From Linyphia triangularis (Eukaryota; Arthropoda; Arachnida; Araneae; Linyphiidae): a DNA stretch of 64,000 nt. The first letter of the stretch is position 1. Each line of letters begins with the position of its first letter. The position numbers and the translations under genes are program-made. The notes beneath the pieces were generated by a model that ran no database searches, was not told the origin of the DNA, and saw only the letters and a list, made by a program, of their open reading frames with translations. Of this stretch, positions 9,956 to 20,181 are shown one piece after another. The DNA is taken from NCBI GenBank assembly GCA_963978545.1, contig OZ021722.1:110517442-110581441 (forward strand), written 5' to 3'.

Positions 9956-11820
9956 AATTTTTGTTAATGACTAGATATCTCCTCAATCGAGATGACAGTG
10001 AATTTTTTTTTTTTACTCCTCCCTTACTTCTGACCAATAGTTTGGTGATGACATCTGTAGGGGAAATGAAAGCCGGCAGTTAAATGCAATTGTTTACGAA
10101 CTTAACATGCGACATTTCAAACAAGATTCTCAATGATTACATTGAGTCAGTGTTTAAGCTGGGATACAAAATTTCTCAAGAAACAAAAAAGCTAATATCG
10201 TAATTTTTATTTTAGCATTTTGCTAAGAGGATATAACGAGTTCCATCACTCGGGATGTTAAATTTAACACAATTAAGGATTATGAAATCATTATTAACTT
10301 TAACTATAAAGCTATTTTATACCAATATCAACTGGAAAAATATTTTTCACCTTTTAGCTTGTTCTTTAGATCGATGACTAACACTGGGACATAAAATCGG
10401 TCTGGTGATTTCAGATTCATACCGGCCCGAATTTTTGATATAATCATTAATTAAATTTTAATAATTATTGTTAATATTAAAATTATTCCAATATTTAACT
10501 AATTACTTATATTTAATTTCGATAATTAAACAGGTTTTTTTAAATTTTAATAATTTAATTGTTTAATAAATTTATTTAAGTTAACTTAGCATCTTCGTTT
10601 GGTGTAGATGGCCAAAGATATTGGTTGCCAATTACATTATTAGATATTAAAACATAAACACTTATTAAGGGTTTAATACTTTTAGTTTCTTGATTGCGTA
10701 ACACATAATTTGTTTATTATGAGCTTGAAAACTTCCAACTTGGCTATATGTACGAACCCTACCAATTTGGAAAATTAACTCTTTACAAAACAATGGTCCC
10801 TTTCTTTTTTGCGCCTATTTCTTTCGGCTCTTGTTGATGTCAAGAGTTAGACCCCTACTAAACAAAAGGCTTCACCAGGAGTGAAGGGTAGAGGGAGTGA
10901 TTGAAATTTGAATGCATTAGGAAAAAAAAAAAAAAGAAAAAAAAACGTTAAAAAAGCAACTTCTGACATTAAATTACCCGGTGATTACATCGGACAAGCC
11001 TATGGCCAGTACGCCCCTGATGACTAATTTTGGGATACCAAAAATGTCGATTTTATATATTTTGTGACAAAAATGTTTCAGCAAAACATCTAAACCACAC
11101 TTTCTGATTTTAGAATTGAAGAAAGTTCTTAATCATTTTGCTAAAGAAACACCCAGAGGTTAATCCCTGCATTGCACTTCCCAAACATATTTTGTACACT
11201 TAAAATTGAAAATTTTGATCCCTTAGATATAGAAAAATATGCGAACTTTGAAAAGTTTTATGAAAAGAGATTAAGAATACAATTCTGCAACATTTTGTCA
11301 ATTCTATAAGAATGCGAAACATCCCATGTGTGTTGAAATGATTCTTTAGGTGTAGACAATCCGATGTAATTACGCAAGTTTATAAAATTTTTATTTCACT
11401 AAAATTTAATAATTATTTTAACAAAACAGTTTTTTACCATCTTATTTGTGAGAAAATAACAAATCCAAGTATTAAGAAAATAACACTCCTCCTAGATAGA
11501 TGCCTGGTTACGCTACTGAATATGCTTACGTTTAGTATTTGCGAACTATTGAATCACCTCTGCGATAATATTCTTAATTTCTTCTCTTATTTAATTTTAT
11601 ATATTCAACGCATTTTGTATATAAAAATATATATATATATATAAATAATTTATATAATGATTAATCGCTTTTATATAATGGTTAATAAAGGTTTCAAAGC
11701 ATTCCAGCTGTTTTATGTGCAGTGAAAATATTACATTTTAATGGCAAAAGAATTAAGGTAATAACCACAACTTAAATATGACAGGAGGAACTTTATGTTA
11801 TTTATTTATACAATGCGCTA
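9956..11820. other. AT-rich intergenic or intronic sequence with simple repeats
   Basis: Holds an A-rich run at 10921-10945 and a TA microsatellite at about 11627-11645. A short inverted pair, GTGATTACATCGGAC at 10981 and TCCGATGTAATTAC near 11360, is too short to call an element. If the proposed first exon at 12133 belongs to the small gene at 1.0 kb, this is part of its first intron. Confidence 0.4.
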
Positions 11821-12290
11821 AACCACGTGCAACGTTTAAGAGTTATGCATGCAACCAATATTAAAAAAAACACTTTTACCACATGTATTACGTTTTAATT
11901 TGGCAAATAACATTTCAATACGGAAAGAGAATGTAAATTCAGTTATGGGCCAGGAGCAAAATAATTAATTCCCGTAGCACGCACGTGGTCAAAGTTTACA
12001 AATATAAAAATTATCCCTTAGCACGTGTGTTCTGCCCTCGCTATAAAATGATAAATTTAATATATATATACGCTACAAATACAGCGGTTCTTTAAAAGTT
12101 AAATATACTGAAAATAATCAATTCTGACTTACCTTTGAATCTTATGATGTAGTGTGTCGATCCCTATATGTAAATCACGGAAGACAATAAACACGCTTTC
12201 TGATGCAGGTGGGGTCAGTGGGGTTGTGGAAAGGTGAGGACATATAAGGGGTAAAAGGGGGGTATAAACACGTGACCAGTTGCTAGAAGG
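11820..12290. promoter_or_regulatory. Candidate promoter region with four CACGTG E-boxes
   Basis: The palindrome CACGTG occurs four times in about 450 bp: near 11824 (CCACGTGC), 11985 (GCACGTGG), 12020 (GCACGTGT) and 12271 (ACACGTGA). The stretch is locally richer in G+C than its surroundings and contains TATAAA-like words at 12042 and 12263 on the plus strand. A strong donor on the minus strand at 12132 ends a candidate first exon inside it. CACGTG is the site for bHLH-ZIP or bHLH-PAS factors (for example Max/Myc, USF or CLOCK-type). That the cluster works as a promoter is inference. Confidence 0.4.
12133..12215 (-). other. Candidate 5' untranslated first exon
   Basis: Reading the minus strand, ATAAGATTCAAAG is followed by the donor GTAAGTCAG (exon end at 12133), a near-consensus 5' splice site. 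The right limit is a guess because the transcription start cannot be read. It could splice to the acceptor at 1332 and so feed the small membrane-protein frame, over an intron of about 10.8 kb. No other minus-strand coding exon was found between them. Confidence 0.28.
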
Positions 12291-12528
12291 GATTGGTTTC
12301 CGCGTTTCCCCATGAGTTTCTATTGGATGTTGTTTTGGCTTTGAAAGAAAAGTTAACAGACAATGTTGGGGTTGTTGACATTAATATTGTATGAGGTTTA
12401 CCAAGCGCTGCATTTCCAATCAAGACCGCATTGTAATATCGGAATTTGATACTTTAAGAGAGTATAAGTCCTCCTTAAGATGACCTAGTAAGGATAATTC
12501 CCTTTACTATACTCGTTATGTTACAAAC

Positions 12529-12765
12529 CAGGGGCGTGGCCAGAGATTTTTTTCTGGAGGATATGCAATTATAACTCGGCAAATCGTAACAATAATTTTT
12601 GTTATTCATGGCAAATATATATAGTTACAAGCACTTATTTTACATATGATTAGAAATTTAAAAACATTTTTTATAAATTTACCATTTAAGTAATAAAAAA
12701 AAAAATCCTTCGATTGTTGCGTTCTGATAGCAAACTCCACTTCCCTTCTCCTGGCTACGAGTCAG
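12529..12765. mobile_element. hAT-type MITE, family 'CAGGGGCGTGGCCAGAG' (copy 2)
   Basis: Starts CAGGGGCGTGGCCAGAG and ends CTGGCTACGAGTCAG, inverted-repeat ends. The flanks TTACAAAC (12521-12528) and TTACAATC (12766-12773) are an 8-bp duplication with one mismatch, as expected for hAT. The interior matches the copy at 7870-8139. Confidence 0.8.
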
Positions 12766-12773
12766 TTACAATC

Positions 12774-13785
12774 TAAGGATCATTCCCTATACTCGCTATG
12801 TTACAATCTTCTAACCCAGTGCATTTAGAAACTACTTGGCGCAAAACCTTGACATTTGGCGAGTAGATAAGAAAATGATCGCTGAATGAAATGCATCAGT
12901 CAAACACTCGTTAAATAGAGTCTAATATATTTTATTTGAAATCCTTACGTCAATATTCTCATGCTTTTTTTTAATATTCATTTATAATCGACGCTATTTT
13001 CGAGTTTTTAATTTGTCATTTCAGTCCGAGAGGCGACTTTTTGGACCCCATCGAACATCATTCTGAATTTTTTATAGAAATTGGAGAAAAGTGAGTAGAT
13101 TATGAATCCACTGGTTTGCCGTGGCAAAAATGGCCGAAACTGATCAATAATCGACTTGGAATGAGTTGAACTAAAATCCGATTGCCAAATATGTCATAAC
13201 TTGCCAAAAATAGAACAAACTTATTCATCTAGCAACCCACTTCATTTTGATTTTCAATGAGAAAAAGCGCAAACGATTTCTGATCTTTGTCTCGGAAAAC
13301 TTGTATCATTTTAAAGTAACCCAAATTGGCGACATCAGATACGTCATAAGTGACGTAATATTTTTTGCCAACTTGGCTCACTTTTAATAGATGCAAGTAG
13401 CCCGTCGTCAGATATCTGAATCGTCTGCAACCTTTTTAATTGAAAATTAAAGAGTGAGGGTTACCAAATAAAAAAAAAAATGCTCATTATTTGGCAAGTT
13501 ATGGCGCATTTGGCAATTGGATTTAGTTCAACTTATTAAAAGTCGATTTTTGACCTGTTTCGGCCATTTTTGCCACGGCAGACCAGTGGATTCGTAATCT
13601 ACTCACTTTTCTCTAATTTCTATAAAAAATTCAAAATGATGTTCGATGGGGTCCAAAAATTGCAGTCGCCTCTCAGTCTATAAGTGATCTTTTCGGCACC
13701 TATTCACTAAATGTCAAGGTGGTTATAGAAAGTAGTTTTTAAAATGAACTCTGCTAGAAGACTGTATTGTAGCGGAGAAGGATTT
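12774..13785. mobile_element. Foldback MITE copy 2, split by an inserted element
   Basis: Left part: CATTCCCTATACTCGCTATG, ACAATCTTCTAACCCAG, GAAACTACTT and GGCGAGTAGATAAG, through the central TTCGAGTTTTTAATTTGTCATTTC. It resumes at 13675 with TATAAGTGATCTTTTCGGCA, CCTATTCACTAAATGTCAAGG and CTGCTAGAAGAC. Joined, the two halves match the foldback element at 8339-8748. A second copy of its outer sequence (AAGGATAATTCCCTTTACTA, 12489-12527) lies left of the hAT MITE, so the start of the element is duplicated around that insertion. Confidence 0.78.
13027..13674. mobile_element. TIR element with arms of about 185 bp, nested in the foldback MITE
   Basis: The left arm (13027-13211) and right arm (13485-13674) are inverted copies with few differences: GAGAGGCGACTTTTTGGACC/CCATCGAACATCATT, GAGTAGATTATGAATCCACT, GTGGCAAAAATGGCCGAAAC and GCCATAACTTGCCAAA. 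AGTC flanks both ends (13023-13026 and 13675-13678), a likely 4-bp duplication. The spacer of about 270 bp has no reading frame of note but contains ACGTCATAAGTGACGTAAT, a small palindrome. The family is not known to me. Confidence 0.8.
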
Positions 13786-13789
13786 TAAC

Positions 13790-15200
13790 TAGGACTTCCT
13801 TTTAATAATTAAAAATTTCCCAATTAACGTAAGTCGATATTATTTCGTAATATGTAAAACGCATTTAGAAGACTTTTTCATGAATCCGACAACAGAAATA
13901 TGATTACTGAGCCTTTAAATGCACTTAGTCCCATTGACATATGGTGTTTTACCAACTAGATTTTTGCCCACTTCCTCCCACTATTTGGAGACACACTAGT
14001 TTTTGCACCTGGAAGACACAGTCGTTGAAATCTTCTTTTTAGGAAGCTCTTTGAGTTAAATTTCAAAATATTTATCCGAGTGCTTTATTGCAGTCATTTG
14101 ACCATACTTGGTACATACCCTAAATTTGGAATTTCTTTTGTTCGCCATACATATCAAGTTAAATGAGAAATTGGAATTTTTAATATTTAACTTTGTTTAT
14201 TTCCTCGTTAATAAGTTCACTTTGTATAGTAAATAACTTGTTCTTATCAACCACAGGTTTTATAGCTTTAACAAGTTCACAGGTTGTGTTTTATAAAATG
14301 CAAAAAATCATGTCTAAAAAAAAGTTTCGTGCAATTAATTTCTAAATTACCAAATCAAAATTTCGGCTTTTGTGGGAAGGGATGCGGATTCCTGTTACAA
14401 ATAGGTTGTGTTATACTTACCGAATTGGCATTTGTCTATTGCCCAGATATTTATGAATAAAAACCGGATGAGTGCCGAGTTTCTGATCCCTTTTTTTTTT
14501 AAAAATATTTCATATTAACTTAAATTTGATTTGTGGCAGGAAAATCTTGGCAAGGCAAATAAACAATTTTCCTTTATCCAATTGATCTGAAACTTGTCAG
14601 ATAGATTCGTTGTCGATAAGCTTTGGAAAGCGAAAATAGTCAATGATACGGAATGTATGGTTTTTTTTCGTAATGTTCAAACAGTATAAGAAACGAATTA
14701 CTGTTCAAAATCGTTTAAATAAGTTGCAATTGCATATAAAAGATGACAATGCTTATAAAGGATTTGCAATAAAAACTGGTTTTTGAGTTAAGTTTTAATT
14801 TCACTTACCTAAAAAATAAAAGTATTGCATTCTATAAAATTTTGTTTTGATTTTCCTTACTTTCTGAGCGTTTTAGAACGTCCCAAGTTCCAAAAAGTAT
14901 TTAAAAAAAAATGTTTTTCTGTGGTTGGTCAGTATAACTTTAGAACGGATTAACCAACAAGAACTTTTGTATACGGATTAATAGAGACCATGGGACCCGC
15001 CTTTAAAGTTTTCGTCAAAAATGCGCATAAGGAAAGGAGTTCAATAAAAAAAATTATGTTTTCCATCAAATGCAAATGCAAGAAGAAAAAAAAAAAGAAG
15101 AAAAAAAGTGTGTGTGGGGAGAGGGGGGATGATCAAATTCTCTCCCATATAGCATCGTCCATCAGTATCTGTTTCTTCTCTGTTTCACTTACAAGAACAG
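13790..15200. other. Intergenic sequence, nothing recognised
   Basis: No gene was identified. It ends with a purine-rich AAG/A run and GTGTGTGTGGGGAGAGGGGG (about 15075-15130). The 73-codon frame over that run is low complexity. Confidence 0.4.
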
Positions 15201-15273
15201 CACTATTTTAATCAATGAAAACATGTAAACGGAAACGGTGTTGTTGTTTCTTATCCCAACTAGTCTAGCGGAG

Positions 15274-15600
15274 CTAGACCAGGTCCATGAGTCCACCCAC
15301 CCTCAGGAAGTTGAAGAACAAGACTGGGTCGCGCAGGAAATCTTCTTTTTCAAAATGCATGCAGCTAAGGAGGTGAGCCGGGCTAGCTGCACCGGTGAAA
15401 CACTTATTGCAAGTTGGATAGACATTTCTTTTATGTTCATATCTCATACACCTTAGGTGACCACTGATAAATCTTGTGTACGCAGTCTGATCACCCCTAT
15501 CTCCTCTGAAGGTCAAAGCGCGTCCCGGCTTTTCCCCCAGAGTACCAGGTGTGCACCGGCGGAACAATCCAGTCCAGCTGTACACGTTTCTTTCTAATGG
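15274..15600 (-). pseudogene. Non-LTR retrotransposon 3' ORF end
   Basis: The minus-strand translation contains V-P-P-V-H-T-W-Y, then after a frame change RGDQTAYTRFISGHLRCM, CNKCFTGAASPAHLLSCMHF and FNFLRVGGLMDLV before the stop. This is the conserved C-terminal end of arthropod retrotransposons with RNase H (R-x-D-Q-T, SGHxR, CxKC-x(6)-SPxHLLxC, GLMDLV). Frame shift near 15505-15560. The fragment ends at the inversion junction near 15600. Confidence 0.75.
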
Positions 15601-15621
15601 AGTGAATTTCCGAGGATTTAA

Positions 15622-16104
15622 GTACTACCCTACAAGAACTTGAACTTGCTATTAAAGATCTAGACCTTTCTAAATCACCAGGCCCTGATGGCATCCATGG
15701 ATTCATGATTGATCATCTTGGTACAATGGGAAGACAGTTTTTACTGGATGTTTTTAATCACTTTGGAGATGTGGTAGACTTCCCCGGGAATGGAAGAGAA
15801 CCTTAATTATCCCTATACATAAAACCGGCAAATCTGCGGACTTCCCCGATAATTACAGGCCAATTGCTTTGACTAGTGTCTCCTGCAAGCTTATGGAGAA
15901 AATGATCCTCTGCAGACTAAATTTTTATTTAGATTCCAATGACTTACTCTCCCGAGCCCAATATGGATTTAGAAAGGGTCACAGTACCACTGATCAGATC
16001 CTATTTTTAAGTCAAAGTATTAGAGATGCTCAAAATAAGAAGCTTACTAATCATACCGTAGCTGCATTTCTGGATCTCTCCAGGGTCTTCGTCAAAGTCT
16101 GGCG
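15622..16104 (+). pseudogene. Non-LTR retrotransposon reverse transcriptase, N-terminal half
   Basis: The plus strand encodes the start of an RT domain: LDLSKSPGPDGI (block 1), then after a one-base frame shift near 15785 LIIPIHKTGKS with NYRPIALTSVSCKLMEKMI (block 2), QYGFRKGHSTTDQI (block 3) and AAFLDLSRVF (start of block 4, the A motif; normal elements have F-x-D-x-x-x-A-F). The fragment stops at the target duplication just past this, so the YxDD catalytic block is absent. The A-motif aspartate is present (A-F-L-D-L-S), but the sequence cannot be functional. Confidence 0.8.
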
Positions 16105-16137
16105 AACGGAAACGGTAACTCACACCAATCCATGACA

Positions 16138-16203
16138 AATTTAAATGTAGTGACCAGTATTAAGTGTAATTAAAAGTTGCGCGATGTTCCACACACCTAG
16201 TTA
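16138..16203. repeat. Dispersed short repeat (mates near 19860 and 36550)
   Basis: ATTTAAATGTAGTGACCAGT, TTAAGTGTAATTAAAAGTTG and GATGTTCCACACACCTAGTT resemble 36553-36615 (AAATACAGTGATCAGTATTA, TGTAATTGAAAGTTGTGTAA, TTTCACACCCCTAGT) and, more loosely, 19855-19935. The full element was not delimited. Confidence 0.45.
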
Positions 16204-16484
16204 ACCTAGCTATTGATTGAGAAAGAAATATAGGAACTGAAGGTCAAATGGTTTGGATCTTCACTTTTAAAAATTGTTTTCCAACCAAGTGTTAGCAGAA
16301 GTTGGAGGATTGTATTGGATCTGGTTTGAGACACGAAAGATAGAACCAATAAAATGCCGAATTTTAAGTTGGGGCAGAAAAGGAGAAGCTTTCAAAGGAA
16401 GGGGAAATTTCCAGTTGAGCTTTTTGAAGAGAAAGAAAACACTCAAAATTTCCAACAAAAAGCCCTTCAGAATATATATATATA

Positions 16485-18799
16485 CAGTCAAACCTCGTTA
16501 TCACGACACCTTTGGGGACAGCAAAAAAGTGACGTAATAACCGAAGTGACGTGATAAACGGAGTAGTTCAAGAACTAAAATTGCAGTTTGAAGGGTATAG
16601 GTTGAAATTTGTTTCAAACATACATATTTTAATAATTAGACCTATAATTATTGAAAATAAATTGAATTTAAGATGTAATTTACTTAGAATACATATAACT
16701 CATTAGAAGTGATAGTACTTTATTTAATTACATACCATTTCAGTTATTTAGGAGAAAAAAACTTATCGATCCTCGTTTGCACATCTCGCGATTTGCAGCT
16801 CAAAATTGTTTTTTCAATTTTGTATACACTATCGTGCTCAACCTCCGTTGACTCTTCAATCGAGAATATGAATTTCCGGACAATGTCTATAGCATGCAAT
16901 GCTTCTTCTCTACTTGGTGGCTTGTCGATTTCAACATCACTATCGTCACTGTCTTCTGAAACAATTTCCATCTGCGGATCATTCCTTGCTTCACGAACTT
17001 CTTCCACTATTTCCTGTACCGTTGCTTCCGATGAAGTAGTGACGTCTCTATCGATGTTTGCGTACGCAATACAGTCGTTCTCTGTGCATTTTTTGCGACT
17101 GAGTAATTCTTGAAAAAGGACCGCCAGTGGAACATCGTCATCTTCTTCATTAGAACCTTCATTACTTTCAGGAACTTTTATAAACCCTGCATGTCTGAAA
17201 CAATTTTGAATCGATTGTGCTGACACGTCATTCCAGCTCTTGTGGATGTATTTGATGGCATCAAGAACTGAAACACGGAAATCTTGACTTTTGTCGATTG
17301 CTTTAATCATATCCTGAATTAAAAGTTTTCTATAGTTCCTCTTGAAGTTGAAGATTACGCCTTGGTCCAAGAGTTGGAGCACAGAAGTTACATTTGGAGG
17401 CATATAAACTACCTTAATTGATTTCAGGTTTTTTACTTCGACATGTGCTGTACAGTTGTCTACAATAAATGCCACTTTTCGGTTTTCTTTTGTAAACTTT
17501 TTGTCTAGACACTTGAGTGTATCTTGCCAGATAGCTGAAGACATCCAGGACTTTGAATTAGCTTTATAATCCACTGGCAAAGATTTTACGTTTTTAAAGC
17601 AACGGGGCTTGGCACTTTTGCCGATGACTAGGGGCTTTAGTCTCTCTGTACCATTCATGTTTGCTCCGAGCAAAACTGTCAACCTCTCCTTACTTTTTTT
17701 TCCTCCTACGCATTTCATTGATCGAAAACACAGAGTTTTTTCGGGAAGAACACGGAAAAATAATCCTGTTTCATCTAGATTGTATACGTTACCAGGTTCA
17801 TATTGTTCCAAGACTTCTTTTAGAGCAGCATTCTTCCAATCTTCCACTGTTTCCATGCTCACAGATGCTGCTTCTCCGCAAACCTTTTTAAATGCCAACC
17901 CATGACGCTCTTTGAATCGTTCAATCCATCCATTACTAGCTGAGAAGTCTGTAATGTTGAATAGCCGGGCTATTTCAACAGCCTTTTCTTTCAGGACTAA
18001 ACCTGAAATCGGAATGTTGTTAGCTCTTGCGTTGGTAAACCATTTTAAAAGTCCTTCTTCAACTTCTTCGAATTTGGAGAGTCTGATTTTCTTCCGCTTG
18101 CTTCCATCTTGCACCTGTAAGGCTTTTTCTATTTTTTCTTTTGATGACAAAATCGTGATTAGCGTTGTCCTTGGAATGCTTTTTATTTTCGCAAATGCAG
18201 CTTTCGACAACCCAGCTTTTTCATACTCTTTTATTAAATGAAATTTTTCGTCTAAAGTCCAAGCAGAATTTTTTTTGGCCATTTTGCTTTTGCTCAAATG
18301 GACAAGCTATAGATGTGTAGTGATCGCGTTTCTGATAAGAAAAGAAGTGTGCCATTCGAAAATCCTGTCTTGACTTACCCATCTAGTAACACCAGTCCAC
18401 CAATCAGAAATTCTTTCAACGCCCCTCAAGGTCAGTCAGGCTTCATTCCCACTTGTACGGCATCGGCAGTGGAAACGGAAGGGGGGGGGGGGCTGAGTTT
18501 GATGAATGTCGGGAGGGGAGAAAATGCACTGCTATCTTAGAAGAGATGTACAATGAATAAAAGAAGAGTAATGACAAAGCTTGTCCTTTAGTGACCTTGG
18601 CTAGACTAGCAAACAAAATGTTCTACTTGACTCTAGATTTTGAAACTGTCGTAATAAGCGGAGTTAAATTTCGTCGAGTGACGGGTCATCCGGAGAAAGT
18701 TCTATTAAAAGTTAATGGAATAAGGTCGGGACCTGTAAAAAGTGTCGTGAAAACCGGAGTGACGTCTTATTCAGGTGTCGGGATAACGAGGTTCGACTG
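16485..18799 (-). mobile_element. Tigger/pogo-type DNA transposon, nearly complete
   Basis: The left end CAGTCAAACCTCGTTATCAC and the right end, reverse strand CAGTCGAACCTCGTTATCCC, are terminal inverted repeats matching at 25 of the first 27 positions. TA flanks both ends (16483-16484, 18800-18801), the Tc1/mariner-pogo target. The element is 2,315 bp and holds one uninterrupted transposase gene on the minus strand. Subterminal words such as AAAGTGACGTAATAACCGAAG and TGACGTGATAAACGGAGT on the left, and CGTAATAAGCGGAGTTAAAT with GGAGTGACGTCTTATT on the right, recur and may be transposase-binding sites. Confidence 0.95.
16744..18297 (-). CDS. Tigger/pogo family transposase (DDD), intact 517 aa
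   Basis: Cut-and-paste transposase acting on the flanking TIRs. In order: an N-terminal helix-turn-helix (residues about 12-55, WTLDEKFHLIKEYEKAGLSK then A-F-A-K-I... TTLITIL), a CENP-B-type second DNA-binding domain (about 75-135, ending NGWIERFKERHGL), and a DDE superfamily catalytic domain. Catalytic acidic residues are visible in YNLDETGLFF, AFIVDNCTAH and LQLLDQGVIFNFKRN, so the triad is DDD as in pogo/Tigger. The tail is acidic and ends QTRIDKFFSPK: Q-x-x-I-x-x-F-F is a PCNA-interacting (PIP) box, as known for pogo transposase. Length is in the range of the family. I used the first in-frame ATG; a second Met, five codons on (MAKKNSAW), is equally likely. No frame damage is visible, so it may be young or recently active. 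Confidence 0.93.
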   Translation of the reverse strand: MSKSKMAKKNSAWTLDEKFHLIKEYEKAGLSKAAFAKIKSIPRTTLITILSSKEKIEKALQVQDGSKRKKIRLSKFEEVEEGLLKWFTNARANNIPISGLVLKEKAVEIARLFNITDFSASNGWIERFKERHGLAFKKVCGEAASVSMETVEDWKNAALKEVLEQYEPGNVYNLDETGLFFRVLPEKTLCFRSMKCVGGKKSKERLTVLLGANMNGTERLKPLVIGKSAKPRCFKNVKSLPVDYKANSKSWMSSAIWQDTLKCLDKKFTKENRKVAFIVDNCTAHVEVKNLKSIKVVYMPPNVTSVLQLLDQGVIFNFKRNYRKLLIQDMIKAIDKSQDFRVSVLDAIKYIHKSWNDVSAQSIQNCFRHAGFIKVPESNEGSNEEDDDVPLAVLFQELLSRKKCTENDCIAYANIDRDVTTSSEATVQEIVEEVREARNDPQMEIVSEDSDDSDVEIDKPPSREEALHAIDIVRKFIFSIEESTEVEHDSVYKIEKTILSCKSRDVQTRIDKFFSPK

Positions 18800-18882
18800 T
18801 ATAATAATTTTGTAATGAGTTACCCAATAGTTTCTATCAATGTTCACACTTCATTCTCATTTTTTTTTTTTAATACCACACA

Positions 18883-19310
18883 CCCAAGCAACACACTCAT
18901 GTTGTTTCTATGTGGTTTTTTGGTGGATACGTTGAAAGTGAGAAAGGCACATTGTAACCACATTGTATCAATGTGCAATTCCAATGCATTTTTAAGGAAG
19001 CTGATATTTTATAACAGATATTAGCATAAATCAATTTATCTCGTATAGTTTTTAGGGGTTTTAATTATGTAGTACGAATAAAGTCAGAATTTCGTTTTCT
19101 TCACTTTTCTAATGTGATATCACAATGTTGTTTCAATGTGATATTTCAACCAGACATGAAACAAGTGTCTTCTTTGGTTTTTGGAAAACCCCAATCCTGT
19201 CCAAGAATCATATTAATTGAAAACTTTGGTAAAAGCAATTTATGAAAGCAAAAAAAAAAAATCCGTTTACTGAACGTGGTTTTATAATATTGCATCAACG
19301 TGATAATTCA
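18883..19310. repeat. Foldback-like repeat arm, family 'CCCAAGCAAC' (copy 1)
   Basis: Starts CCCAAGCAACACACTCATGT then TGTTTCTATGTGG. Similar words recur: CACATTGTAACCACATTG (18948), ATCACAATGTTGTTTCAATG (19120), GAACGTGGTTTTATAATATTG (19272), CATCAACGTGATAATTCAAC. The outermost 34 bp are the reverse complement, with changes, of the far end of the second copy (24777-24810, ending GTTGCGTTGCTTGGG). Confidence 0.6.
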
Positions 19311-19334
19311 ACTATACTTCAACAATTCACCACT

Positions 19335-19467
19335 GATCCACGATTTCCATCATCCGACGCATGCGCAATACGCTTTTACCTTTCAGTGATGACGTAGCTA
19401 GCGTCACTTTTGAACTTGATTTGAAACTTGACGTTGTCTGTTGACAAATGGATTAATGCCTTTTCTG
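19335..19467 (+). promoter_or_regulatory. Candidate promoter and first exon of a short spliced transcription unit
   Basis: A G+C-richer island holds GACGCATGCGCAATACGC at about 19358 (similar to the NRF1 site GCGCATGCGC) and TGATGACGTAGCTAGCGTCA at about 19387 (a CRE-like TGACGT half site with an inverted mate). It ends with CCTTTTCTG and the donor GTAAGTTTTC at 19468. Several ATGs are present, but each opens only a short frame. Promoter function is inferred from composition and motifs only. Confidence 0.42.
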
Positions 19468-20181
19468 GTAAGTTTTCTTCATTACATTATTAATTTGTAC
19501 TCTATTATTTAGCGGTTTTCTAAATTAGATGTTTTTCTATTTATAAATGAAATTAGATAATGAATGATGTTCTTATCAGTGAGGTTTGTTGATTTTTGGG
19601 ACACACGTGTGACATAAATAAACCTAAGGTTATATTTCACTTGTTTTGTATGAGCTATAAAACTGAATGGGCTGTCTTGTAAAAGTATGTTTTTCTAAAA
19701 CGATTGATCACTGAGAATTAAACATGCTGTATAAATATTATTTCTATACTTGTTGAAAGAATTTTTGCGGTAATTAAATGAACTGATTCAGTTAAAAAAA
19801 ATCTCCACCGTAATAGGGATCGGGACAACAGAGCCAGTAATTTATTTCAGGTGGAATACAGATGTAGTATAGAACATTTCTTAATGTTATATAATATAAT
19901 TGAAAGTTATGTGATTTTCCACACCCGTAGTCTCTTTAACATGTTCAATTCGATCACACATCTGGAAATTTGAAGAAAATTTGCTGTAAAATCAGGGAAT
20001 TTTTAAAAATCTATCAGGGTATTATCAGAAAACTTTTTTCCTGAATTTTGTGGCCACTGTGTAATGTGTTGTTTTAATTAATGTAAAATTAAATGTTTAT
20101 TTAAAAATATAGCTGCAAAATGAACTGATGTTTTGTGTGCAAAAAATGAATTTCTTTCGTTAATTTTCTTTTTCAAGCAGT

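Larger units (their letters stand above)
15240..16104. mobile_element. Twin-primed (5'-inverted) non-LTR retrotransposon remnant
   Basis: Two parts of the same class of element lie head to head: the 3' end (RNase H C-terminal region) on the minus strand at 15240 to about 15600, and a reverse transcriptase part on the plus strand from about 15622 to 16104. The pair is bounded by a perfect 12-bp duplication, AACGGAAACGGT, at 15228-15239 and 16105-16116. The 3' tail (minus strand) is AAGAAACAACAACACC. One insertion event with 5' inversion explains all of this: the 5' segment of the cDNA was inverted and the part between RT and RNase H lost. Insertion must be old, as both parts carry frame damage. 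Confidence 0.82.

Noticed and set aside
10975..11378. A further TIR element between GTGATTACATCGGAC and TCCGATGTAATTAC
   Set aside because: Only about 14 bp match, with no duplication and no second copy.
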